Made by a program: the position numbers and the translations under genes. Under the pieces are notes generated by a model. The model was not told where the DNA came from, did no database searches, and saw only the letters and a program-made list of their open reading frames with translations. A DNA stretch of 64,000 nt. Source: Clostridium_AD estertheticum_D (lineage in GTDB: Bacteria; Bacillota; Clostridia; Clostridiales; Clostridiaceae). The stretch is from assembly GCF_018861295.1 (NCBI RefSeq), contig NZ_JAHLDM010000022.1:1-64000 (forward strand), given 5' to 3'. This document shows positions 36,040 to 43,930 of the stretch, piece after piece. How positions within the stretch are numbered: position 1 is the first letter of the stretch; each line of letters begins with the position of its first letter.

Positions 36040-37095
36040 TTATAGTTTAAAAAATTTGTGAATATCCGTGTTGGCTTTTCTATAGTCTTCTATTTGTCCT
36101 ATGTCCTTCCAATACTCAGTTATCTCGTATATACCTGACTTATATTTATTATTAATTGCATCTTCTATTAAGTCTGTCATATTATAAACTTCATTCTTGT
36201 GTATATATTTTATAATTTCTGGATTTACTACATATACACCACCATTAATATTAAATTTGTATGTGGGTTTTTCTTCCAAAGACTCTATAAGCATATTATC
36301 AGTAACTAGTACTCCATAAGGAATATTAACTTCATAATTTCTAACACCTACAGTTATATTAAACTCGTTTTTAATATGATGATTTAAAAATTTTTCGAAA
36401 TCTATACCTGTTAGTATATCCCCATTTATAACTATGAATGGTTTAATAAACTTTTCTTTAACTAACGCTATTGATCCTGCTGTACCTAATTTTTTAGTTT
36501 CTCTAATATATTCTATGTTTACTCCAAACTTTTTCCCATCTTCGAAGTAGTCCTTTATTATTTCTCCTTTATAATTAAGAGATATCATAAAGTTATTAAA
36601 CCCATATTCTTTGAATTGTTCTATTATAAGTTCTAGTATTGGTTTGTCACCAATTAATAGCATGGGTTTTGGTACTGTCTCAGTTAATGGTCTTAACCTA
36701 GTTCCCAAACCTCCAGCTAGAATAAAAACATAATTGTCCTTTTTATCATAAGATAATATATCATCAAGAAAATATAAATCAATTAATTTTTTATCTTTAT
36801 CAATTACAGGAACCTGTCTTATATTATTGCTTAACATATACTCTTTTGCTTTCTTTTTACTATGCTCTTCTGTAACAAATTTAAAATTTTTGAAATATGT
36901 ATTCTCTATATTATCATTTATACTTAAACCCTTAATCATAGCACGTCTTATATCTCCATCTGTAATAGTTCCCACTAATTCATTATTTTCATTTACAACT
37001 AGCGCTCCACCAGTTAAATTTTTATCTATAACTTTCATAGTTTCTTTTATTGTAGAACTAGCTCCTATACAATAATTTTCAATTGGAAATTTCAC
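36040..37095 (-). CDS. ptmE: CBS-domain sugar-1-phosphate nucleotidyltransferase (PtmE-like)
   Basis: 351 residues. Two CBS repeats fill about 1-115, followed by a nucleotidyltransferase domain with AGGLGTRLRPLTETVPKPML at about 126-145. This fusion matches PtmE of the Campylobacter legionaminic acid pathway, which makes GDP-glucosamine from glucosamine-1-phosphate. The start is GTG 37095 after AGGTGA, which overlaps the stop of the preceding acetyltransferase gene. CBS domains suggest allosteric control. GDP specificity is inferred. Confidence 0.83.
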   Translation of the reverse strand: MKFPIENYCIGASSTIKETMKVIDKNLTGGALVVNENNELVGTITDGDIRRAMIKGLSINDNIENTYFKNFKFVTEEHSKKKAKEYMLSNNIRQVPVIDKDKKLIDLYFLDDILSYDKKDNYVFILAGGLGTRLRPLTETVPKPMLLIGDKPILELIIEQFKEYGFNNFMISLNYKGEIIKDYFEDGKKFGVNIEYIRETKKLGTAGSIALVKEKFIKPFIVINGDILTGIDFEKFLNHHIKNEFNITVGVRNYEVNIPYGVLVTDNMLIESLEEKPTYKFNINGGVYVVNPEIIKYIHKNEVYNMTDLIEDAINNKYKSGIYEITEYWKDIGQIEDYRKANTDIHKFFKL

Positions 37096-37099
37096 AATA

Positions 37100-37741
37100 T
37101 CACCTGCGCTTTATAATTTTTGATGGAACTCCTACAGCAACTACATTATCTTCTACATTATTAATAACCACAGCTCCTGCTCCTATAATTACATTGTTTC
37201 CTATATGTAAGGTTTGAATTATACAACTCCCCATCCCTACATGTGTATCATGCCCTACTTTCACCCCACCAGCTATACATGCTTTAGGAGAAATATGGGT
37301 GTTCCTTTGTATTTTACACTCATGTTCAATTACTACACCAGTGTTTATTATACAATTTTCTTCTATGGAAACACCTGGATTAATTATGGCCCCTGGCATT
37401 ACACAAGTTCCAGCAGCAATGCTCGCATAAGATGAAACTATTGCATCTTTATGTATAAGTACAGGTATATTAAAGCCTATATCTTTTAATTTATTATATA
37501 TTTTATCACGAAGCTTAATATTTTGAAGTGCACCAATACATACAAAAGCATTTTTTACACCATCATTATATAATTTTTTCAAAATACTATCATCACCTAT
37601 TATAGGTATATCTAATACTAATTTTTGACCTCTAAAAGTAGTATCTGTTACGCCTATAATATCATATTTACCAACACTTTTTATAATATCTATAATTACC
37701 TTGCAGTGTCCACCTGCACCTACAAGTACGATTTTCTCCAT
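37100..37741 (-). CDS. legH: NeuD/PglD-type sugar O/N-acetyltransferase (LegH)
   Basis: 213 residues with an N-terminal Rossmann-like part (IVLVGAGGHCKVI) and a C-terminal left-handed beta helix of hexapeptide repeats. The catalytic histidine is probably in GVVIEHECKI. In the legionaminic pathway this enzyme acetylates the 4-amino group made by LegC. GAGGTGA precedes the ATG. A palindromic element separates it from legG upstream. Confidence 0.82.
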   Translation of the reverse strand: MEKIVLVGAGGHCKVIIDIIKSVGKYDIIGVTDTTFRGQKLVLDIPIIGDDSILKKLYNDGVKNAFVCIGALQNIKLRDKIYNKLKDIGFNIPVLIHKDAIVSSYASIAAGTCVMPGAIINPGVSIEENCIINTGVVIEHECKIQRNTHISPKACIAGGVKVGHDTHVGMGSCIIQTLHIGNNVIIGAGAVVINNVEDNVVAVGVPSKIIKRR

Positions 37742-37900
37742 AATTTCACCTCAACTTTAATTTCTAAGTTAATTCATCTCCTGGGTCGCTGTATTAACGA
37801 CTTCAGAAGGAGATTTATACTCCCACTAAAATTTTCTATTTGTTCGAGTATATATCTCCACTCATAGAAGTAGGAAACTTTCCTTCTGAAATGTCGTTAA
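37742..37900. repeat. Palindromic intergenic element inside the leg operon
   Basis: Two nested inverted repeats lie between legG and legH. The outer arms are 37794-37811 and 37881-37900 (18 pairs with a two-base bulge, including the legG stop). The inner arms are 37809-37822 and 37846-37859 (14 pairs, one mismatch). The element codes for nothing and separates two otherwise close genes. It resembles small non-autonomous mobile elements with subterminal hairpins, but it could be a structured RNA. Confidence 0.65.
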
Positions 37901-39045
37901 TAAGTAATTCTCTTTTGTATAAGTTCCCTATCTAATTTTACCTCACTTATAATTTGTGCTATTTTTCCGCTAGCATTGCCATCACCATATGGATTTGTAC
38001 AATTTTCTAATTGTTTCTTAAAACCTTCATCATATATCGCTTCTTTAATACCTCTTATAACAGATTCTTTTCCATAAGAAACATCTATTATATTACTAGC
38101 TCTTAATCTTCCATCTTGCCTTGAACCTATATTTACTACAGGTAACTTGAAACTAGGTGCTTCAATTATACCTGAAGATGAATTTCCTATCATTACCTCT
38201 GCTATCTCTAAAAAGCTAAGGTATTCTACTTGACTTAAATTTCTAAATACTTTTAAAAATGGATATTTAGCTCTGTATTCTTCAATTACCTTTATAATTT
38301 CACGTCCTCCATTATCACTGTTAGGGTATGAAACTATAGTTTGATAACCGAGCTCTACAACTGCATCAAGCGTTTCTCGTATTTGACATTCTACCATGTC
38401 ACGCTCTGTAGTTACTGGATGCTGCGTTAATAAAAATATCTTATCATCTTTTAATTCAAACTTCTTTAGCATTTCACTTCTTGAAATATATTGTGTTTTT
38501 TTAATATAATCAAGGCCTGGTGCTCCTACTACATAAATATTCTTTTCTTTCTCGCCTAATTTAATTATTCTTTGCTTACTATCCTCATTAGCAGGAAAAT
38601 GTATATGTGAAAGTTTAGTTATAGCGTGTCTTACAGACTCATCTACAGTTCCAGTTACTTCTCCCCCATGAATATGAGCCACAGGTATATTCATATGGAT
38701 AGCTGCCGTTGCTGCAGCAAGCATTTCTCCCCTATCACCTAGTATTAATAAAAGATCTGGTTTTATGCGATCAAAACTTTGAGCCATGCTTATAATTGAA
38801 AGTCCTATTGATTTAGCCATAGAAGCACCAGTATCCGACGCTAATATAGTTTCAAATTTATCCGCTATATCAAAACCATCTTTTTCGATTTCATTTACAG
38901 TCATCCCATATTCAGGACATAAATGCATTCCACATACAATAAGCTTAAGGTCTAAATCTTCATGTTTTTCAATTTCCTTAAGAACATAATAAAATATTCC
39001 ATAATCGGCTCTCGTACCTGTTATAACTGCTATTTTCCTTTTCAT
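37897..39045 (-). CDS. legG: Hydrolysing sugar-nucleotide 2-epimerase (LegG/NeuC type)
   Basis: 382 residues. The opening KRKIAVITGTRADYGIFYYV and HIHGGEVTGTVDESVRHAIT are typical of NeuC/LegG/NnaA hydrolysing epimerases, which release the nucleotide and invert C2. Here the product should be 2,4-diacetamido-2,4,6-trideoxy-mannose. ATG 39045 follows AAGGAGGAG; the in-frame ATG at 39081 has no ribosome site. The stop codon lies within an inverted repeat. Confidence 0.88.
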   Translation of the reverse strand: MKRKIAVITGTRADYGIFYYVLKEIEKHEDLDLKLIVCGMHLCPEYGMTVNEIEKDGFDIADKFETILASDTGASMAKSIGLSIISMAQSFDRIKPDLLLILGDRGEMLAAATAAIHMNIPVAHIHGGEVTGTVDESVRHAITKLSHIHFPANEDSKQRIIKLGEKEKNIYVVGAPGLDYIKKTQYISRSEMLKKFELKDDKIFLLTQHPVTTERDMVECQIRETLDAVVELGYQTIVSYPNSDNGGREIIKVIEEYRAKYPFLKVFRNLSQVEYLSFLEIAEVMIGNSSSGIIEAPSFKLPVVNIGSRQDGRLRASNIIDVSYGKESVIRGIKEAIYDEGFKKQLENCTNPYGDGNASGKIAQIISEVKLDRELIQKRITY

Positions 39046-39127
39046 GTTTCTCCTCCTTGCAGGACTCTTATGGAATAACAATTATTAATTGTTATTCTAT
39101 ATAAACGTAAAACTAATTAGCTACTTT

Positions 39128-40171
39128 TCATTCTATAATATTTAAAGTTATTTGTTCATCCATTTCTATATCTCTATTAGTTTTTTTCCCAACAAGATCT
39201 ACATAAAATTTAGGTAAAAGTCCAGTGCCTGGTCTTTTGTAATCTAAGTCCATTAAGGTTATAAGCTGCCCTTTTTTTATATATCTAGATGCAACAATAC
39301 TTTTTCTTGCAGCCTTAATTGTATCTACTTCACTTGGGTTATACCTTTTAATGCCATTTCCAAGTGCCATTTCCACATCCCTAATTGCTTGAACCATATC
39401 TTTTAGTTCCGTAGGGTTTAATGAAGCTTTGTGGTCTGGTCCCTTCATATTTTTATCTATTGTAAAATGCTTCTCGATTATATTAGCTCCCATAGCCACT
39501 GCAGCTATTGGTACTGTAATCCCTTTCGTATGATCAGAATATCCGCCTACAACTTTAAAAGCATTCTTTATAGTATTCATAGCATTCAAGTTAACACTTT
39601 GTAATTTAGCTGGATAATTTGAAGTACAATGGAGTACAGCAACCTCACTATTTCCTAAACAATAAATTGCATTTAATGCTTCTTCAATTTCTGAAAGATT
39701 TGCCATTCCAGAAGATAATATTATAGGTTTATTAAATTTTGCTATATGTTCTAAAAGAGGAATATTAGTTAAATCTCCTGAACTAATTTTAAAAGCCAAC
39801 ATTCCTATAGATTCTAAAAAATCTGCACTTTCAAAATCAAAAGGAGTAGATAAAAACATAATCTCCTTATATTTACAATATTCTTGAATTTTTATAAAAC
39901 TTTCTTGTGATAGTTCTAGTTGCTTTAACATGTTAAACTGTGAGGAAGTATGCCCAATATTACTTTTTTGATAATCAGCCATATCCGCATATCCAGTAAC
40001 TAACTTTTCTGTTTTAAATGTCTGAAATTTTATTGCATCAACACCTGAAATTACAGCTTTATCTACCAGTTGTTTTGCTATATCTATGTCTCCATTATGA
40101 TTAACCCCAGCCTCTGCTATAATAAACGTTCTGTTTTCATCACCTATAACTTTATTTTCTATCTTAAACAT
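39128..40171 (-). CDS. legI: N,N'-diacetyllegionaminate synthase (NeuB family)
   Basis: 347 residues with a NeuB TIM barrel (FIIAEAGVNHNGDI, KFQTFK, GYSDHTKG) and a C-terminal SAF/antifreeze-like domain from about 285. It condenses the trideoxy-mannose with phosphoenolpyruvate to form the nonulosonic acid. It overlaps the legF gene by eight bases, showing tight coupling. NeuB (sialic acid) and PseI are relatives; assignment to LegI rests on the LegB/LegC/PtmE neighbours. Confidence 0.88.
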   Translation of the reverse strand: MFKIENKVIGDENRTFIIAEAGVNHNGDIDIAKQLVDKAVISGVDAIKFQTFKTEKLVTGYADMADYQKSNIGHTSSQFNMLKQLELSQESFIKIQEYCKYKEIMFLSTPFDFESADFLESIGMLAFKISSGDLTNIPLLEHIAKFNKPIILSSGMANLSEIEEALNAIYCLGNSEVAVLHCTSNYPAKLQSVNLNAMNTIKNAFKVVGGYSDHTKGITVPIAAVAMGANIIEKHFTIDKNMKGPDHKASLNPTELKDMVQAIRDVEMALGNGIKRYNPSEVDTIKAARKSIVASRYIKKGQLITLMDLDYKRPGTGLLPKFYVDLVGKKTNRDIEMDEQITLNIIE

Positions 40172-40868
40172 CTATGCTCTCCTTTATTATAAGTTCTACA
40201 AGTCTTGCATCGAGCATTGTATCAATATCTATAGAGCTTTCCTTGTCCATTACATAAGGAACTGTATTTTCATCAACAAACTTTCTTTTATTTATTAACA
40301 TACCATTCGAATTTATATATAGAGCACCATTAAATTTATAAAAAGTAGGTAAATCCTGACGCCTTAGATTTGTTCCCTCAAAACTAATAACTTCTTTTAA
40401 TTTTTCATTTTCTATTCTTCTCATAAGTACAGGATTTTCATCTGCTTCACATACGCTTACAAGTGATGTGCTATTTGACTCAATAAGCTTCTCTATAGCA
40501 TTATCCAGATGCTCAAATGTCCTTAGAGGTGACGTAGGTTGTAATAATATCACATAATCATAACTTACATCATTCTTTTTATAAAAATTTATAGCATGCA
40601 TTACTACATCTATAGATTTTGAAGTGTCATTTGATAATTCCTCTGGTCTTAAGAAAGGCACCTTAGCTCCATACTGCTCTGCTATCACCTTAATTACATC
40701 ACTATCTGTTGATACTATTATTTCATCTATATATTTAGATTTTTTTCCTGCGTCAATTGTATAAGCTATAAGTGGTTTACCACATATAGACATAATATTT
40801 TTATTGGGTATACTCTTAGAACCACCTCTTGCTGGAATAATGGCTAGAAATTTTTTGTTCTTATACAT
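40164..40868 (-). CDS. legF: CMP-legionaminic acid synthetase (NeuA family)
   Basis: 234 residues, acylneuraminate cytidylyltransferase family, opening FLAIIPARGGSKSIPNKNI with LLQPTSPLR in the middle. It activates the nonulosonic acid with CTP for transfer. The ribosome site AAGGGGA overlaps the stop of the preceding gene, and the end overlaps legI. It is the first of the seven leg genes in transcription order. Confidence 0.9.
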   Translation of the reverse strand: MYKNKKFLAIIPARGGSKSIPNKNIMSICGKPLIAYTIDAGKKSKYIDEIIVSTDSDVIKVIAEQYGAKVPFLRPEELSNDTSKSIDVVMHAINFYKKNDVSYDYVILLQPTSPLRTFEHLDNAIEKLIESNSTSLVSVCEADENPVLMRRIENEKLKEVISFEGTNLRRQDLPTFYKFNGALYINSNGMLINKRKFVDENTVPYVMDKESSIDIDTMLDARLVELIIKESIDV

Positions 40869-40870
40869 AA

Positions 40871-41863
40871 TTATCCCCTTCCAAGTATGATTTTTCCGTA
40901 TTTTCTTATATCTTCTTTCAAATTTAGAATAATTGAATTATTTTTACTTATCCTGAAATATTGCTTTTGCAAAGCGCCAAAAGATCTAAACATACTTTCT
41001 ATTTGAGGAGCTACTGAACCTTCAAAATCAAATTTATCAGTAAATTCTGCTGAATATTTTATAGCTTCAAAAATATTTAAATACATAGCTCCACTGCTTC
41101 TGAATTTGGGATCAGCACCACCTAATAAGTAATATGCAGAGTTTCTATCATATACAAGATATAATGCTGCATGAAGATTGTTTTGTTCATCCACTGTAAA
41201 AAGCATCTTTCTTGATTTATTTTTATTTATTATTTTATCAAAGCTACTAAACCAATTAAAATCGAAAGGTACAGGCATATTTTGCCTTTCATAAGTCTTT
41301 TTCAGCATACTATACATATCTGTAAGGTTCAAACTATCAATAACCTTTAAATTAAGACCCATAGATTTCGTAATAACAGACTTCGTGCTATCTGCAAACG
41401 CCCCCCGAACTTTTTCAATATCTTGAATACCTTCTATTACATAGGTATATCTAGTTTGCTCTTTATACCCTTTCCACATAAAAGGCATCCAATTAGTAAA
41501 ATTATAGTGAAATGCACAATCAAAAAACTTTAATTTAGGAATATTATTTACAAATTCCATAGTTATATCTTTTTCTTTTGTAATTTTTTTCACATATTTC
41601 ATTTGAGAGAAGTCATTAAAAAGTATACCGAGTGTTTGAGTAAGCTTTGGCATTGATACATGTCCCTTATTAGTTTCAGTTATAGGCATACCTGCTACTA
41701 ACCTATTCCCCTTATCAAAACACCCTAATATTTTATAATATGATCCTACTGCATCAAGCCAAAATGTTTTAGCAAATATGCTACCTTGCGGTGATTTATC
41801 TACAAACTCATTCCACAATTCATATTCATTTTTTTCTAGATTTCTAAAATTATAATTTCCCAT
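40871..41863 (-). CDS. FemAB/BioF2-like GNAT-fold acyltransferase
   Basis: 330 residues resembling the acetyltransferase domain found in FemAB-like and cellulose-associated proteins (blocks NEFVDKSPQGSIFAKTFWLD and YYLLGGADPKFRSSGAMYLN, then FDFEGS). Such enzymes transfer aminoacyl or acyl groups onto cell-wall or sugar substrates. It lies two bases upstream of legF, so it is translated with the legionaminic acid genes and may modify the amino sugar or its amide group. That role is inferred. Confidence 0.72.
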   Translation of the reverse strand: MGNYNFRNLEKNEYELWNEFVDKSPQGSIFAKTFWLDAVGSYYKILGCFDKGNRLVAGMPITETNKGHVSMPKLTQTLGILFNDFSQMKYVKKITKEKDITMEFVNNIPKLKFFDCAFHYNFTNWMPFMWKGYKEQTRYTYVIEGIQDIEKVRGAFADSTKSVITKSMGLNLKVIDSLNLTDMYSMLKKTYERQNMPVPFDFNWFSSFDKIINKNKSRKMLFTVDEQNNLHAALYLVYDRNSAYYLLGGADPKFRSSGAMYLNIFEAIKYSAEFTDKFDFEGSVAPQIESMFRSFGALQKQYFRISKNNSIILNLKEDIRKYGKIILGRG

Positions 41864-41874
41864 TATTACTTCCT

Positions 41875-42615
41875 TTATTGATTCTTGAGCAATTGATTTT
41901 CTGGCACGTCACGCATTACCTTAGCTGGATTACCCACTACAATAACACCTTCTTCAACATTTTTTGTAACTACACTACCTGCTGCTACAAAACCATCTTC
42001 ATGTATAGTAATACCTGGTAAAATAACAGCTCCTGCTCCTATTCTTCCACCATTTTTAATAGTTACACCTTTAAATTTACCAAATCTTTCTTTAGAACGT
42101 GCTGCATAATTATCATTAGATGTTGTAACGCAAGGTGCAATAAATACATAATCTCCAACTAATGAATATGCTGTTATATATACATTAGTTTGTATTTTGC
42201 AATTAGATCCAATCTTGCAGAAATTTTCAATAGTAGTTCCACGACCAATAATAGTCTTTGAACCCACTATTACATTTTCTCTTATTACAGCAGTATCGGC
42301 AATTAGTGTTTTAGTTCCAATTTCGCATCCACAATAAATTATTACACCTGCCCCTATAAGGCATCCTTCATTAATTTTAGCTGGCAGCAATTTTTCTTCA
42401 CTTTTAAATATGCTGTTTACAGATCTCATAGGTTGCTTGCCTATTACTGTATTATCATCTATTCTAACATTATCTCCAATAATAGTTCCCTCATGGATAA
42501 CTACATTACTTCCTATAACACAATTGTCACCTATTACTACCTCATTATCTATTACTACAAAATGTCCCATTGTTATATTTTTGCCCAATTTACTTTTATC
42601 TGAAACATACTTCAT
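41875..42615 (-). CDS. Hexapeptide-repeat acyltransferase (WbpD-like)
   Basis: 246 residues forming a long left-handed beta helix of I-G-D-N type hexapeptides. The C-terminal half (SNDNYAARSKERFGKFKGV, then GAGAVILPGI) is like WbpD, which acetylates the 3-amino group of UDP-GlcNAc(3N)A. The upstream extra hexapeptide coils make it longer than WbpD. It follows the Gfo/Idh dehydrogenase gene by 34 bases, which supports a WbpB-WbpD pair. Confidence 0.75.
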   Translation of the reverse strand: MKYVSDKSKLGKNITMGHFVVIDNEVVIGDNCVIGSNVVIHEGTIIGDNVRIDDNTVIGKQPMRSVNSIFKSEEKLLPAKINEGCLIGAGVIIYCGCEIGTKTLIADTAVIRENVIVGSKTIIGRGTTIENFCKIGSNCKIQTNVYITAYSLVGDYVFIAPCVTTSNDNYAARSKERFGKFKGVTIKNGGRIGAGAVILPGITIHEDGFVAAGSVVTKNVEEGVIVVGNPAKVMRDVPENQLLKNQ

Positions 42616-42649
42616 GAAAATAACCCCTTTTCATATAATATCTTTAAAA

Positions 42650-43738
42650 CTATTTTTTCATTTGCATTGTTGAGAATTCTCCCATTGGAAATTTAACTGG
42701 AAGTCCTGTTAGTCTTGATTTATAAGCTGCAAGTATTATAGACATACCTTTTTTTCCTTCTACTCCATTTATGAGTGGTTGTCTATTTGTATTTATAGCA
42801 TCTATCATATCTTTAAACAATGGTGTATGTCCAAAACCATATACTGAATCTGGGTCTCCCTTTTGCTGTTTTAATATTTCTTCCTCAGTATCCTTATTAT
42901 CAGCAAATCTCCAAGTCTCTATTGCGTTAACTGCAATACCGCCAATAGCTACTGTGCCATTTTCACCAAATATGCTTAATGTTTCTTCTAAATTTTTAGG
43001 ATATACACAAGCTGAACCTTCAACTACACCTATAGCTCCATTTTTAAATCTAATAATTATTGCTCCAAAATCTTCAGCTTCTATATCTCTTAAAAATGTT
43101 CCACACTGTGCATAAACAGTATCTATATCTCCACCCATCATCCATTGTAATAAATCAATATTATGAATACATTGGTTCATTAAAGTACCACCATCAAGTT
43201 CCCAAGTTCCTCTCCATGGTGCTTGAGTGTAATATCCCATATTCCTATTCCAAAGGATTCTTGCTGTTCCATTAACTAATTTCCCAAATCTATTCTCCTC
43301 AACTGCAGCCCTTAGCTTTTGTATTGGCTCATTAAATCTGTTTTGATGACTAACACAAAGCTTAACATTATTTTTATTTGCGCATTCAATCATTCTGTCA
43401 GCATCTTGAGTAGATAAAGCCATTGGTTTTTCTACAAGTACATGTTTCCCTTTATTCATACAATATATAGCTATTTCTGGATGATATCCACTTTCAGTAG
43501 CAATTGAAACCATATCAATATCCACTTTTTCAAGCATTTCTTTGTAATCCTTATAAACTTTAACATCTACATTGTTACCTATTTTTTTTATATATTCATC
43601 TTTTTTAGCAATAGCATTAGCTTCTACCACGTCACAAACCGCTACAAGTTCAATTTCATTCTTATTTTGAATTATGGCCTCTACATGTTTATATGATATT
43701 CTTCCGCATCCTATTATTGCCATACGTATTTTTTTCAT
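42650..43738 (-). CDS. Gfo/Idh/MocA oxidoreductase (WbpB-like)
   Basis: 362 residues. The NAD motif AIIGCGRISYKH lies at 8-19, and the EKPMAL motif of this family is present at about 119-124. WbpB-type members oxidise C3 of UDP-GlcNAc uronic acid before transamination. With the WbpA-like dehydrogenase upstream and WbpD-like acyltransferase downstream, that role is likely, although other sugar substrates are possible. A perfect AAGGAGG site precedes the ATG, and a stem-loop lies in the leader (43759-43799). Confidence 0.78.
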   Translation of the reverse strand: MKKIRMAIIGCGRISYKHVEAIIQNKNEIELVAVCDVVEANAIAKKDEYIKKIGNNVDVKVYKDYKEMLEKVDIDMVSIATESGYHPEIAIYCMNKGKHVLVEKPMALSTQDADRMIECANKNNVKLCVSHQNRFNEPIQKLRAAVEENRFGKLVNGTARILWNRNMGYYTQAPWRGTWELDGGTLMNQCIHNIDLLQWMMGGDIDTVYAQCGTFLRDIEAEDFGAIIIRFKNGAIGVVEGSACVYPKNLEETLSIFGENGTVAIGGIAVNAIETWRFADNKDTEEEILKQQKGDPDSVYGFGHTPLFKDMIDAINTNRQPLINGVEGKKGMSIILAAYKSRLTGLPVKFPMGEFSTMQMKK

Positions 43739-43758
43739 TTAAAATCCTCCTTGTAATA

Positions 43759-43799
43759 TCCCTTAAAACATAACATCTTTGAATAGTTATTTTAAGGGA
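43759..43799 (-). other. Leader stem-loop before the Gfo/Idh gene
   Basis: Ten-base perfect arms (43759-43768 and 43790-43799) with further internal pairing lie just upstream of the ribosome site. There is no T run, so it is more likely a leader structure or mRNA-processing site than a terminator. Confidence 0.55.
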
Positions 43800-43850
43800 T
43801 TCCTTACTGCTTATATTTATCGGTTAATAAAATAGTGATTTCTATAATTT

Positions 43851-43893
43851 TGGCATGCAATATTATAAAATAGTTTACAATACTTGCATGCCA
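43851..43893. other. Ten-base inverted repeat, possible operator
   Basis: The arms TGGCATGCAA (43851-43860) and TTGCATGCCA (43884-43893) are exact reverse complements 23 bases apart, centred in the 190-base gap between the WbpA-like and WbpB-like genes. The centre-to-centre distance of 33 bases, about three helical turns, would suit a protein dimer pair binding one face. Confidence 0.5.
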
Positions 43894-43930
43894 TATTTAT
43901 TATATTAAATAATTACTTGCGGAAATGTAG

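Noticed and set aside
43851..43893. Possible fourth sigma-54 promoter
   Set aside because: TGGCATG is present on both strands, but the downstream TTGC is missing or at the wrong spacing.
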